This document shows, in pieces, positions 44,160 through 55,433 of a DNA stretch of 64,000 nt. The notes under the pieces are model-generated. The model was not told the origin of the DNA. It saw only the letters and a program-made list of their open reading frames with translations, and did not search any database. The stretch covers positions 2,064,501 through 2,128,500 of the forward strand of contig NZ_CP013659.2 of the NCBI RefSeq assembly GCF_001465795.2, written 5' to 3'. This DNA comes from Planococcus rifietoensis. Lineage in GTDB: Bacteria; Bacillota; Bacilli; Bacillales_A; Planococcaceae. Within the stretch, counting starts at the first letter, position 1; the number at the start of each line of letters is the position of its first letter. Made by a program: the position numbers and the translations under genes.

Positions 44160-44860
44160 ACAAAAAGAGAATTTCCTGGTTGATGACCATTGCAGCAGTT
44201 GCCATGATCACTTTCGGCCTATGGTTCAGCGGCACACAAGCGGCAACTTTCGCGAAGGGCTATCTTCTATATAAAGCAGATTCAGTTGCTGCAGAGGATT
44301 TTGCACCTAAGTTGCAAACGACTAACGCCGAGGTTTCTTTACCGGAAGCTGAAGAGGCCGAATCCATCATGGACCCAGTTGAAGAACAAGAAAAGGGAGA
44401 AGAAGCGGCAGAAGAAATAGCCCAACTCCCGAAAGACATCGACTACCCATCAGATCCACAAATCGGCGATTTAATGGGCGAACTGATCATTCCGAAACTG
44501 GGCGCAAGCTTGCCGATTATCCATGGCACTGATGAAGACGAACTGGAACAAGGCGTCGGCCATTATGCCGGCAGCGTATTGCCCGGCCAATCCGATAATT
44601 CGGTCTTGTCTGGGCATCGCGATACAGTATTCCGGGAACTTGGAAAAGTCGGCAAAGGCGATGAGTTCATCGTCCATACCGCCGATGGCACGTTCACTTA
44701 CCGCGTCCGCCAAGTGCGCATCGTTGATGAAGATGACCGCACCGTCATCGTCCCGAAACCACGGGCCACTTTGACCGTCTCCACGTGCTATCCTTTCGAT
44801 TTCGTCGGCTACGCGCCTGAGCGCTATATTCTTGTAGCTGACCTCGTCTCGGGCAGCTAA
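44156..44860 (+). CDS. Class D sortase
   Basis: 234 residues. An N-terminal membrane anchor (about 8-28), an acidic linker (about 55-95) and a sortase barrel (about 100-230). Catalytic His is in LSGHRDTVF, Cys in TVSTCYPFDF and Arg in APERYI. It should cut the LPKTA signal of the acidic protein encoded just before and join it to the wall. The start overlaps that gene by 4 nt, so production is coupled. The gene ends at a strong terminator. Confidence 0.92.
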   Translation: MNKKRISWLMTIAAVAMITFGLWFSGTQAATFAKGYLLYKADSVAAEDFAPKLQTTNAEVSLPEAEEAESIMDPVEEQEKGEEAAEEIAQLPKDIDYPSDPQIGDLMGELIIPKLGASLPIIHGTDEDELEQGVGHYAGSVLPGQSDNSVLSGHRDTVFRELGKVGKGDEFIVHTADGTFTYRVRQVRIVDEDDRTVIVPKPRATLTVSTCYPFDFVGYAPERYILVADLVSGS

Positions 44861-44862
44861 AC

Positions 44863-44904
44863 AAAAGACCGCAGCCTCCCAAAAGGAAGCTACGGTCTTT
44901 TTGC
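44863..44904 (+). terminator. Terminator of the surface protein-sortase operon
   Basis: AAAGACCGCAGCCTCC / GGAAGCTACGGTCTTT pair with two mismatches, with a T run on the plus strand. Confidence 0.85.
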
Positions 44905-44910
44905 ATTCAT

Positions 44911-44944
44911 TTAAAAAGCCCTGAATTCTCATTCAGGGCTTTTC
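44911..44944 (-). terminator. Terminator of the HtrA-like gene
   Basis: AAAAGCCCTGAAT / ATTCAGGGCTTTT perfect stem with a short loop, directly after the stop at 44946 on the minus strand. Confidence 0.85.
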
Positions 44945-44945
44945 A

Positions 44946-46409
44946 CTATTCTACATTGACGATATCGGAAATATAGAAGAATCCGTAATCATCCATGACA
45001 ATCGTGTAAACTTTCGTGCGTTCTTGCAACGACCAGTTGCCCTCTGCGTCCTTAAACTCAAACGCTTCTTCTGTATAGACAAGTGCGTGGTCTTCTTTAA
45101 TTTCAATATTGGTAATATCAAGCTTGTTGAAAATATGTTCCATGTTCTTGCCGGCGATTTGGTCGATATATTCAATCATGCTATTGTAGATATCGCTTTG
45201 ATAGACGAGCAAGTTCTGAACATAGTAGAAGTCTTCTTCCTGCAATGCCAGTTCGTAAAACTCCTGATAGCTCACGACAAATTCCGTCAACGATTCTTCT
45301 GTAAATTCGTGCGTCGTGCTGTAGTCGAATTCGTAATCTTCATCTTCGTAGCTGCTGTCGAAGTCATCGTAGACAGGGAAAATCTCCGCAACCGCTTCAC
45401 GGCTCATCGGGTTTTTCGCCCATGCATCTAGTTGATCATACATGGAATAGAGCGGAATGGAGAATCCGATTGAATCCCCTTCAGGGAACAGCAGTGAATT
45501 GATGCCGATCACTTTTCCAGTACCTGCGTCAAGCAGCGGACCGCCGCTTGAACCTGGCGCAAGGGCAGCATCGATTTGGTAAATATTTTCGTAAGTGAAT
45601 TCCTGGTAGAAATCACGGTCGATGCCAGTCAAATAACCCATGGATGCGGTATTCTCAAAACCGGACGGGCTGCCAAGCGCGATGACTTCCGTTCCGACAT
45701 CGGTTGCCGTCATTTCCACTTCCAATGGCTCGATTCCCGTCAAGTCGTTGACTTGGATCAAGGCAATATCGGATTCAGCGGAAATCCCGACGACGGTTCC
45801 TTCATGATCCTGGCCGTTGATATTGCGCACAATCACATCCGTGTACCCTGACACAACGTGGGCGTTCGTTACGACCATGCCCGTTTCCGTGAACAAGAAT
45901 CCGGAACCTTGGCCGCCTTCTGTCAAAATGGTGTAGACGCGAGATTGTGCACCTTTAATGACGGCCGTCTTATCTTTCTTTTTCGGCTCGACTTTTTCTT
46001 CCTGGTCGGAAGGGTGCGTGATATTTTCTGCTTTCGTCACAGTTCCTTCAACCGGTTCTTCAGAAGATACTTGTGTTTCCGGCTCTTCCACCGGCATTTC
46101 TTCTTCCGCTGGCTCTTCTACCGGCTCTTCTTCCACCGGTTCTTCCTCAGGCAGCTCTTCAGGTACTTCTTCAGGTACTTCTTCCGACGCTTCGGTGTCT
46201 TCCTGAGGCAATGCCACTTCCGGTTCTTCCTCACCTATTAATTGCCCTAATCCAAATCCAAGACCCAATAACACGGCCAACAATACGAGCGCATACATGA
46301 ATTTATTGCGCTTCGGTTTGCGTTGCTTTCTTGTGGCAAGCGGCGCTCCGCAATTGTCACAGAACTTTGCAGACTCATCATTCATCGTGCCACACTTTGT
46401 GCATTTCAT
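44946..46409 (-). CDS. Membrane-anchored HtrA-like serine protease with N-terminal zinc ribbon
   Basis: 487 residues. A zinc ribbon (Cys 3, 6, 17, 20), one membrane segment (about 37-58), an acidic Pro/Glu repeat linker (about 60-130), a trypsin-like domain (about 150-345) and a C-terminal NTF2-like region (about 370-487) ending in a YTIV...DISDIVNVE segment. The triad is His in VVTNAHVVSG, Asp in AESDIALI and Ser in APGSSGGPLL. There is no PDZ domain, unlike DegP/HtrA. The zinc ribbon should be cytosolic and the protease outside. The start follows GGAGGTACAGCT. Confidence 0.88.
   Translation of the reverse strand: MKCTKCGTMNDESAKFCDNCGAPLATRKQRKPKRNKFMYALVLLAVLLGLGFGLGQLIGEEEPEVALPQEDTEASEEVPEEVPEELPEEEPVEEEPVEEPAEEEMPVEEPETQVSSEEPVEGTVTKAENITHPSDQEEKVEPKKKDKTAVIKGAQSRVYTILTEGGQGSGFLFTETGMVVTNAHVVSGYTDVIVRNINGQDHEGTVVGISAESDIALIQVNDLTGIEPLEVEMTATDVGTEVIALGSPSGFENTASMGYLTGIDRDFYQEFTYENIYQIDAALAPGSSGGPLLDAGTGKVIGINSLLFPEGDSIGFSIPLYSMYDQLDAWAKNPMSREAVAEIFPVYDDFDSSYEDEDYEFDYSTTHEFTEESLTEFVVSYQEFYELALQEEDFYYVQNLLVYQSDIYNSMIEYIDQIAGKNMEHIFNKLDITNIEIKEDHALVYTEEAFEFKDAEGNWSLQERTKVYTIVMDDYGFFYISDIVNVE
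46075..46200. repeat. Short tandem repeats in the acidic linker of the HtrA-like gene
   Basis: Repeated 9-15 bp units coding for EEPVEEP and EEVPEE on the minus strand, seen on the plus strand as GGCTCTTCTACC-type and CAGGTACTTCTT copies. Such tracts can change length by slippage in whole codons. Confidence 0.7.
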
Positions 46410-46775
46410 AGCTGTACCTCCTGCCGGACATAATTCATCCCCGAATTTTCTTCATTATAAACCTTAGAACGCCAAACCTCCACCTTAGGTTGCCTTTGTA
46501 ATATTTTGTCCTTATTTGGTAATAAATTTCAAAATTCAGAACATGTTTTTTAGGTCTTTATATTCATCTAAACTGTTTAAAGTGCCATTTTTCCTGACAT
46601 TAGCAGAAATCGAATAAATTGACCGTCTCGTTCTTTTGGGAAATGCTTTTGGGATAATCGCATAGGAGATTAGAACTTGCCAGCTGCAACATCTTACTAT
46701 AAAAAAATTTCCACAAAAAAAGCAATGCCTCAGCACCGCTTTCTGCACTTGCTTATATGGGAATTCTCGACAAGT
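46410..46775. other. Intergenic region between HtrA-like and small secreted protein genes
   Basis: About 365 nt. It holds the upstream region of the HtrA-like gene and a terminator at 46713-46753. A 70-codon frame on the minus strand (46536-46748) has no ribosome site and runs through the terminator, so it is not called a gene. Confidence 0.5.
46713..46753 (-). terminator. Terminator of the small secreted protein gene
   Basis: On the minus strand AGCAA(G)TGC pairs with GCATTGCT (one bulge), followed by seven T. It lies about 23 nt past the stop at 46776. Confidence 0.65.
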
Positions 46776-47144
46776 TCAGCGAACGTCGATACCGGTAAGT
46801 GTCTCCTGTAGTTCCAGAACCTCGCCGAATAACTGTACATCCGCCTCCCCACTCGCTTTTGCTTGGTCGTTTACACGCTGCAGCAGTTCATCCAACTGGC
46901 CTTGAATCTCTTGATACTCCTCAATCGTCAACGTGCCTTTGCTGTCTACGTGACGTTCCAGCTGTTCCAATTCTTCTTCCACATCGTCTTGAGGACCCAG
47001 GCGTTCGATCACTTCACGGCCCGGCTCATACTTTTTGCCGTTCGGTAAATTCTCGCTTGCCAATGTTACAGGTTCGAAATGCGCCATGAATACCATGCCA
47101 AAAGCAAGTGCAGAAAGTGAAATGTTCAGAGCAGAAATCTTCAA
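46776..47144 (-). CDS. Small secreted protein of unknown function
   Basis: 122 residues. A signal peptide of about 29 residues (ending near PVTLA-S) is followed by a charged, largely helical mature part with a predicted coiled-coil feel (EEELEQLERHVD, QGQLDELLQRVND). Not recognised. The start is TTG, supported by GGAGGAAGATCG immediately before it; the next Met is far inside the signal segment. It lies between the HtrA-like protease and the YuiD-like gene and has its own terminator. Confidence 0.65.
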   Translation of the reverse strand: MKISALNISLSALAFGMVFMAHFEPVTLASENLPNGKKYEPGREVIERLGPQDDVEEELEQLERHVDSKGTLTIEEYQEIQGQLDELLQRVNDQAKASGEADVQLFGEVLELQETLTGIDVR

Positions 47145-47272
47145 ACGATCTTCCTCCTTCGAATTGGTCTGCTTTCACTTCTAGGCTAACCGATTTCCCC
47201 GTTTCCGTAACCCCTTTCGCACCAGTCTTCATCAACACTTAACAAACTTTACATTCAGTTGTCAGCGCAAAG

Positions 47273-47302
47273 AAAAAAACCGCTGTATCAGCGGCTTTTT
47301 TA
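47273..47302 (-). terminator. Terminator of the YuiD-like gene
   Basis: AAACCGCTG / CAGCGGCTT stem with a short loop and a T run on the minus strand, next to the stop at 47303. Confidence 0.85.
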
Positions 47303-47836
47303 TCATCTGTAATCTGCACGGGTCATTCGCCCATTGTATGGCAGCCTTTTTTGCTGCTCCAAATCACGTTCACGGTTCTCGATCTTAGCAGCAATGATGC
47401 CAAGCAAAGTTCCAAATGCAGCTCCTGCGGCTACTTCGATCGGCTGATGTCCGAGTAATTCCTTCAATTCTTTATCCCGTTCCACAAATTCAAAACTCGG
47501 GAATTCCCCGGAAATTTTTGTGAAGCTGTCCTCGAGGTCATTGACAAGACGTGCAATTTCGCCTGTGTGGCGGCGTATTCCTTGCGCATCATACATGACG
47601 ATGGCACCGAATACGACAGCGAGGGCGGTTTCCGTGTGGCGTGCACCCTTATTGGAAGCAACGTATGCGGCGAGTGCCGAAACACCTGCTGAGTGGGAAC
47701 TTGGCATGCCGCCTGTCGTAAACGCTTGCTGCCAATCCCATTTTCCTGCCACCACTTTATGCGTGACTATTTTCAATCCTTGTGCGATGCCGATCGCCCC
47801 GAGCGACGTGATCATTCCGCGGTTCATCTTTCTCAT
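47303..47836 (-). CDS. YuiD-like divergent PAP2-family membrane protein
   Basis: 177 residues. GGMPSSHSAGVSALAAYV is the phosphatase-like signature of the divergent PAP2 (DUF212) group, and VMYDAQGIRRHTGEIA carries the second conserved motif. Three membrane segments by inspection. Probable lipid-linked phosphate phosphatase, unproven in this branch. The ATG at 47836 follows GGAGGATGAAAAG; a TTG-started longer frame overlaps that ribosome site. Confidence 0.85.
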   Translation of the reverse strand: MRKMNRGMITSLGAIGIAQGLKIVTHKVVAGKWDWQQAFTTGGMPSSHSAGVSALAAYVASNKGARHTETALAVVFGAIVMYDAQGIRRHTGEIARLVNDLEDSFTKISGEFPSFEFVERDKELKELLGHQPIEVAAGAAFGTLLGIIAAKIENRERDLEQQKRLPYNGRMTRADYR

Positions 47837-47969
47837 CTTTTCATCCTCCAATACAGTAGCTGCTGCGGCTTATGCCGCCTGATAACTCCCTTTACCCTGA
47901 AATCCCTAAAGATATGTAAAGGGAGGAAATATTTTTGGAGGAAAGCTTTATAAATAGGTCAAAGTGCCA

Positions 47970-50000
47970 CTATTTTAATTGCAGGTCAATTTCAAATTTC
48001 ACACCTGGTGTGACAGCGCCCTTGCTGCCGAAGATCGAATAGGCAGGATACGAAGAAAGCAAGCTTTTCGTTGGAGATGGAATCGAATTCGTCGCAGTCA
48101 ACAAAATTGGCGCGTCTTTTTTAGCCGCAAGAACCGACCCAGCCAAAGCGTCAGGAAAATTTGTGCCGGTCGCGATAAAGGCTTTTTGTTTGCCCATCGG
48201 CAAGCCTTGGTTAATCAATTTGCCGGTCTCAAAGCGATTGGCCCCGCCGTAGCGTGTCGCTCCAGGCAATTGTCCCATGACTTCATTGCTGACAGCCCCT
48301 GTGCCTCCTGTGACGATCGTTGTGTTCTTACCAGACAAAGCCGTTTTAGTTTCTGCAGGCAGCGTAGCCGTCCGCGTCAGCAAAATCGGAATGCCATTTT
48401 TCGCTGCGTACGGCGAAACGGAAAGAACATCAGGAAAATTCTGGCCGTTGGAGACGACTGCCCGGTCACTTTCAATATCATTTGCGATCATGGCGGCCGT
48501 CTCGTAGCGTGTCTTGCCGCCGATTCGTTCTACAATGCTGACCAGCTGCTGCACTTGCGTTTTAACCGTCGCCGACAGCGCCCCATTGCTGCCGAGAAGA
48601 ATGGCTTTATCAGGGTTCAAACGGCGGATTTCAGCGGCGGCGGCCGGGTGAAGGCTGTCGCCTTTCGTCAACAGGATCGGCGCATTTTCCTGATAGGCAA
48701 GCGGCCCGCCCGCCAATGCGTCAGGAAAATCATTTCCTGTCGCGATGACCACTGTGGAAGCCGAGCTCCAACCCGCTCTGGAGATTGCGACTGCTGTTTC
48801 ATAGCGTGTCGCACCGGCCAAGCGATTCGACCAGTGGCTGGCATCCAAAGTCAACGCACGGTCGACATTCAAGCGGCCGTGTCCATAATATACATCTTTC
48901 CCGGCTGTCCCGAGATCTTTTGCCGTCAGCATCAAGCGACCTGCGATATCGCTGTTGCTGAGTTTCGGCTCATTTGCTTTCAATAAAGCTGCAGCTCCTG
49001 AAACGATTGGCGTAGCCATGGAAGTTCCGTCCAGCCCACCGAATGACTTATCGGGGAAAATGGAAAATACGCCAGTACCCGGTGCCGCGATGTCGATCGT
49101 TTTGCCGAAATTCGAAAAGTCGGAGCGCTCATCCCCAGCATCCGTCGAAGCAACCGACACCACATCTGGATAAGCAGCCGGGTAATAAGGGGAACTGATG
49201 TCATCGTTGCCTGCTGCCGCCACCACCAAAACATTTTTGGAATGCGCATATTCCACAGCCTCTCTTAAGACGTTCGTATCGGAATACGCAACCAAACTCA
49301 TATTAATGATATCTGCCCCGCTGTCCACGGCGTAGTAAACGCCAGCCGCCACATCAGAGATAAAGCCGTCTTCGCCGTCAAACACATCGATTGGCATGAT
49401 GCTCGTTGACGGTGCCACTCCTACACCGAACAATCCATTGCCCATATTTCCGGCGATCAGCCCTGCTACATGTGTGCCATGAACTTCTATACTGACATCG
49501 CCCGATTTCCCAGTAATCACGCTGTATGGGGAAACGATGCGCCCTTTCAAATCCGGATGCAGCAAATCGAATCCATCGTCAACGACCGCTACCAGCACAT
49601 CCGCTTTGCCGGTCGTTTTATCCCAGGCAGATTCGGAACCGATGAGCTGGTGATGGTATTGATACCCTGCGTAAAACGGGTCGCTCGGTATCGCAGCCAG
49701 TTCCACACGCCGGTCAGGTTCAGCATATTCAATATTGCCTTGTCTAGAAAGCTCTGCGATGAACGATTCCACGCTCTGCCCATCTGGCACATCGAGCGTG
49801 ACGATTTGCCCGCCGCCTGTTTCCGCTGTCGTGACTTTCTGTGCAATAACTGCGCCTTCAAACCTACCCTGTTCACGCATTTTCACTATGATGCGGTCTG
49901 CCGGTTTTTCTGATGCAGCCTGTACTTGCCCAGCCGTGCTGATGCCTATTAGAGAAAGGGCTAATGTCATAGCCGCCAATGCTGTAGTTGTCTGTTTCAT
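47970..50000 (-). CDS. Secreted subtilisin-like protease (S8) with three CWB2 wall-binding repeats
   Basis: 676 residues. Signal peptide (1-28), an inhibitor-like propeptide (about 35-100), the S8 catalytic domain (about 115-395) and three cell-wall-binding type 2 repeats (about 400-676). Catalytic Asp is in VAVVDDGFD, His in VHGTHVAGL and Ser in DGTSMATPI. Each CWB2 repeat has the RYETA...TGxxFPDALA...PILLT pattern. It should be held non-covalently to the wall by anionic polymers and cut surface or secreted proteins. The ATG at 50000 follows GAGGAGAATGACC; a GTG at 50015 coincides with that site. Confidence 0.93.
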   Translation of the reverse strand: MKQTTTALAAMTLALSLIGISTAGQVQAASEKPADRIIVKMREQGRFEGAVIAQKVTTAETGGGQIVTLDVPDGQSVESFIAELSRQGNIEYAEPDRRVELAAIPSDPFYAGYQYHHQLIGSESAWDKTTGKADVLVAVVDDGFDLLHPDLKGRIVSPYSVITGKSGDVSIEVHGTHVAGLIAGNMGNGLFGVGVAPSTSIMPIDVFDGEDGFISDVAAGVYYAVDSGADIINMSLVAYSDTNVLREAVEYAHSKNVLVVAAAGNDDISSPYYPAAYPDVVSVASTDAGDERSDFSNFGKTIDIAAPGTGVFSIFPDKSFGGLDGTSMATPIVSGAAALLKANEPKLSNSDIAGRLMLTAKDLGTAGKDVYYGHGRLNVDRALTLDASHWSNRLAGATRYETAVAISRAGWSSASTVVIATGNDFPDALAGGPLAYQENAPILLTKGDSLHPAAAAEIRRLNPDKAILLGSNGALSATVKTQVQQLVSIVERIGGKTRYETAAMIANDIESDRAVVSNGQNFPDVLSVSPYAAKNGIPILLTRTATLPAETKTALSGKNTTIVTGGTGAVSNEVMGQLPGATRYGGANRFETGKLINQGLPMGKQKAFIATGTNFPDALAGSVLAAKKDAPILLTATNSIPSPTKSLLSSYPAYSIFGSKGAVTPGVKFEIDLQLK

Positions 50001-50207
50001 GGTCATTCTCCTCACGCCCCCATAGTCTTTCCACTCTATATTTTCTGATAATTCAAATAGTTATTTACAAAAATTATACGACCTTTCCGAACAAATGCCT
50101 AGACAATGTAAAAATTCTTTTGAATTTAGATAAAAAATGGATATTAATCTCTACCCTTTGAAAGCCTTCTTTTAGCACTATAGGCGCAAGTTTTATTATT
50201 TTAATCA

Positions 50208-50248
50208 AAAAAACAGCCCCTTATCAAATGAATGATAAGGGGCTGTTG
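50208..50248 (-). terminator. Terminator of glpD
   Basis: AACAGCCCCTTATCA / TGATAAGGGGCTGTT perfect 15-bp stem with an 8-nt loop and a T run on the minus strand. Confidence 0.9.
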
Positions 50249-50261
50249 GAACTAGCAGAAC

Positions 50262-51935
50262 TTATTTACTTAATTCGGATTGAGCTGTTGGAATGACCGC
50301 TTCATGGAGAAGGATCTCCAGCTCTTCCATATAGCGTGTTTTCTGCTGGGCTGTCCAATTGAATACGCCTGCCATATAATCTGCAGCGGCTTCTTTATGG
50401 GCGTGTACCCAGTGGATGTCGAAATACAGCGCGCCTGTACGGCGGATAAAGAAGTCGACCGGCTTGCACACAGCTTCCGATTCAATTCCATAGCGCAGCA
50501 TTGCATAGACAAGCGGATCGAGATTATGCGATGCCGCATCAGCCAATCCGTCTGTATAATGGCGCAGCACATGGTCGACGTTCGCACCATAGCGGTTGAC
50601 GAGCAATTCCATCGCATCTTCCGTGAGCCCAAACTCGGCCGCACGTTTCAAGCGATCGGCTTTGAATGTTTTAAAGCCTTTAGAACCGCCAACTTCCCCG
50701 CCGGACAGCGCCATTTTTTTCGTGGATACTTTCTTGAAAGCAGTACCGTATTCCTCTTGAAGTTGCTTAGTGACTAGGTCCATGATGCTTTCGCCCATTT
50801 TCCGGTAGCCAGTGAGCTTGCCCCCGGCGATTGAAATCAATCCGGAATCCGATACAAAGATTTCGTCTTTACGGGAAATCTCGGATGGGTCTTTGCCTTC
50901 TTCATGGATCAGCGGGCGCAATCCTGCCCAGCTTGACTCGATATCAGCCGCAGTAATCGCTACGTCCGGGAACATGAAGTTAACAGCTTCTAGAACATAG
51001 TCGCGGTCTTCCGTTGTCATCGTCGGGTGCGCGATATCTTGTTTGTACACCGTATCGGTCGTGCCGACATACACTTTGCCTTGGCGCGGGATGGCGAACG
51101 CCATGCGGCCGTCCGGCATATCGAAATAGATCGCCTGCTTAAGCGGGAAGCGGGACTGGTCAAACACCAAATGGATTCCTTTTGTCAGCTGTAAAGTCTT
51201 GCCTTTTTTCGATTTGTCTTCTTCGCGCAAAGTATCGACCCACGGGCCAGCCGCATTGACGATTCTCTTCGCAAAGATTTCGTGGATCGAGCCATCAAGC
51301 TGGTCTTCTGCTACCACGCCGACCACTTTGCCATTGTCGTAGAGGAACCCTTTTACTTTCACGTAGTTCAGTGCAAGCGTCCCTTTTTCGACAGCTTTTT
51401 TCATGACTTCCATCGTCAAGCGCGCATCGTCTGTCTTGTATTCGACATAATAGCCTGCGCCTTTCAACCCTTGTTGTTTCACAAGAGGCTCGCGGCGAAT
51501 TGCTTCTTCGCGGGAGAACATTTGGCGGCGTTCGCTTCTTTTCACGCCTGCCAAGTAATCGTAGACGCGAAGGCCGACATTGGTGCTGAGCGGTCCGAAT
51601 GTGCCGCCTTTGTGGAATGGCAGCATCATCCATTCAGGTGTCGTGACGTGCGGCCCGTTTTCGTAGACAATTTCACGTTCTTTGCCGACTTCTGCAACCA
51701 TTTTCACTTCGAATTGCTTCAAGTAACGCAAACCGCCGTGTACGAGTTTCGTTGAACGGCTTGAAGTTCCTGCTGCGAAATCCTGCATTTCCAGGACCCC
51801 TGCACGGACGCCGCGTGCTGCAGCATCGAGCGCAATCCCCGCTCCTGTGATTCCGCCTCCGATGATCAATACATCCAGTGGCGCTTGTTTCATTTGTCCA
51901 TAAGTTTCTGTGCGTTCTAGGCTTGAGAATTTCAT
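50262..51935 (-). CDS. glpD: Aerobic glycerol-3-phosphate dehydrogenase
   Basis: 557 residues, a membrane-associated FAD enzyme that oxidises glycerol-3-phosphate to dihydroxyacetone phosphate and passes electrons to quinone. The FAD-binding GGGITGAGIALDAAARG is at about 25-42; TSSRSTKLVHGGLRYL and the NAAGPWVD segment are family hallmarks. The start follows AAGGAGTCGGTTAAGA. It follows glpK, separated by a leader with a terminator that GlpP should override. It closes the glpF-glpK-glpD run. Confidence 0.96.
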   Translation of the reverse strand: MKFSSLERTETYGQMKQAPLDVLIIGGGITGAGIALDAAARGVRAGVLEMQDFAAGTSSRSTKLVHGGLRYLKQFEVKMVAEVGKEREIVYENGPHVTTPEWMMLPFHKGGTFGPLSTNVGLRVYDYLAGVKRSERRQMFSREEAIRREPLVKQQGLKGAGYYVEYKTDDARLTMEVMKKAVEKGTLALNYVKVKGFLYDNGKVVGVVAEDQLDGSIHEIFAKRIVNAAGPWVDTLREEDKSKKGKTLQLTKGIHLVFDQSRFPLKQAIYFDMPDGRMAFAIPRQGKVYVGTTDTVYKQDIAHPTMTTEDRDYVLEAVNFMFPDVAITAADIESSWAGLRPLIHEEGKDPSEISRKDEIFVSDSGLISIAGGKLTGYRKMGESIMDLVTKQLQEEYGTAFKKVSTKKMALSGGEVGGSKGFKTFKADRLKRAAEFGLTEDAMELLVNRYGANVDHVLRHYTDGLADAASHNLDPLVYAMLRYGIESEAVCKPVDFFIRRTGALYFDIHWVHAHKEAAADYMAGVFNWTAQQKTRYMEELEILLHEAVIPTAQSELSK

Positions 51936-51970
51936 TCTTAACCGACTCCTTTTCCAATATTTTCCATATT

Positions 51971-52029
51971 AAAAAGAGAGACCTGTACACAGCCGCAGAT
52001 TTATATCTGCTGTACTGGCATGGTCTCTC
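51971..52029 (-). promoter_or_regulatory. GlpP-controlled terminator in the glpD leader
   Basis: Outer arms GAGAGACC (51976-51983) and GGTCTCTC (52022-52029) enclose a second stem built on CAGAT/ATCTG, with a T run on the minus strand 35 nt before the glpD start. The arrangement is that of Bacillus glpD leaders, where GlpP with glycerol-3-phosphate prevents termination. GlpP control is inferred from the family and the nearby glpP. Confidence 0.8.
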
Positions 52030-52072
52030 CTCGTCTCCGGCCATTTATCTCTCGTGTGATTAACTTGTAAGT

Positions 52073-54428
<2,356 letters not shown>

Positions 54429-54531
54429 TTTCCATACACCCCTTTTTCAGATCCTCCGCTTATATCGAACCTGTCAAATGACAAGGCACGCTTTCCAGCA
54501 GAATTTCCATGTATAATCAAGAACTGGCCAC

Positions 54532-54587
54532 AAAAAATCCGCACCGAACGAAGGCCCAATAAACTGGGCCTTGTCCGATGCGGATCT
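54532..54587 (-). promoter_or_regulatory. GlpP-controlled terminator in the glpF leader
   Basis: Arms ATCCGCAccga and tccgaTGCGGAT with an inner perfect AAGGCCCA / TGGGCCTT hairpin, followed on the minus strand by a T run, about 100 nt before the glpF start. Position and structure match the glpFK leader of Bacillus. Confidence 0.85.
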
Positions 54588-54621
54588 CTTTTCTCCTGCA
54601 CGGTCCTTAACTTGTAAAATC

Positions 54622-54650
54622 AATTTAGCAGTTTTTGAAAACGCTGTCAA
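54622..54650 (-). promoter_or_regulatory. glpFK promoter
   Basis: On the minus strand TTGACA (54650-54645), 17-nt spacer, TAAATT (54627-54622). It lies directly upstream of the attenuator leader. Confidence 0.7.
54636..54649 (+). promoter_or_regulatory. cre (CcpA) operator overlapping the glpFK promoter
   Basis: TGAAAACGCTGTCA is a full match to the cre consensus TGWAANCGNTNWCA and covers the -35 box, so CcpA binding should block glpFK when rapid carbon sources are present. Confidence 0.8.
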
Positions 54651-54687
54651 CAATTATTTGGGGATTATCTGGGAGTGATGGAAATTG

Positions 54688-54729
54688 AAAAAAATCGGCA
54701 CGCGCCCTTTCTGAAGAGCGATCGCCGAT
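54688..54729 (-). terminator. Terminator of glpP
   Basis: ATCGGC / GCCGAT outer stem with a mixed interior and a T run on the minus strand, just after the glpP stop. Confidence 0.7.
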
Positions 54730-54746
54730 GAGTGAGCTTTACAAAC

Positions 54747-55292
54747 TCAGGTATCCCACAGTTCTGCCTGGGATGTCGAGACGGCTTCCGCCCCGCCTTG
54801 GTATGCAAGTTCGATATCTTCCCTTGTGCGGATCAAGCCGCCTGCAATGATGGGGATGCCCGTCCGTTCGTGCACTTCTTTGATGATTGACGGGATGAGC
54901 CCCGGCAATAATTCAATGTAATCGGGTTTTACTTGATCGATCAAGCTTAAATTATGTTCGAGCGCATGGCTGTCGAGCAGGAACAATCGCTGGATCGTCG
55001 TCAATTTATTTTTCTTCGCAAGAGCGATGACATTGCTTCTTGTCGAGACGATGCCATCCGGTTTCACTTCCCGGACCAAATACTCAATGCCGTAAGCGTC
55101 CGTTTTCAGGCCTTGAATCAAATCGGCATGCAAAATCACTTTCTTGCCAGCCTTCTTCGCAGCCGCAACAAGCGGCTTGAGCTGGGCGAGCCGGACTTCC
55201 AGGAAAATGATGGTCTCCTGGTCACTGGCAAGCAGCCGTTCAAATTCCTTTAGGTTACGCATGACAGGCACTACGCCTTTTAACTTAACCAA
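54747..55292 (-). CDS. glpP: Glycerol-3-phosphate-responsive antiterminator
   Basis: 182 residues, TIM-barrel-like RNA-binding regulator. KKVILHADLIQGLKTD, IVSTRSNVI, IQRLFLLDSHALE, IELLPGLIPSII and IIAGGLIRTREDI are the family's conserved blocks. With glycerol-3-phosphate bound it should prevent termination in the glpF and glpD leaders found here. The start is taken as the TTG at 55292, 8 nt after GGAGGAGG and matching the N-terminus of Bacillus GlpP; the longer frame to 55358 reads through that ribosome site. Confidence 0.92.
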   Translation of the reverse strand: MVKLKGVVPVMRNLKEFERLLASDQETIIFLEVRLAQLKPLVAAAKKAGKKVILHADLIQGLKTDAYGIEYLVREVKPDGIVSTRSNVIALAKKNKLTTIQRLFLLDSHALEHNLSLIDQVKPDYIELLPGLIPSIIKEVHERTGIPIIAGGLIRTREDIELAYQGGAEAVSTSQAELWDT

Positions 55293-55433
55293 CAGATTTT
55301 CCTCCTCCGTTAAAAAACAATCTACGGACATTATGCGCCAGCTTTGTTTCCTGCACAACTATTTCCCCCCGGCTTCATTTCACCAGCCAATTGCGATAAA
55401 ATGGAAGTAATCATCCAAAAGGAGTTGGCGGTC
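55293..55433. other. Divergent intergenic region between glpP and the hydrolase gene
   Basis: Holds the upstream regions of both genes. No clear promoter consensus or operator was recognised. Confidence 0.4.

Noticed and set aside
46536..46748. 70-codon minus-strand frame in the intergenic region after the small secreted protein gene
   Set aside because: It starts within or next to a transcription terminator, has no ribosome site and a Cys/Arg-rich product.
47979..48986. 335-codon plus-strand frame opposite the subtilase gene
   Set aside because: It mirrors the CWB2 repeats; no start signal, and its product is rich in Arg and Cys as antisense frames often are.
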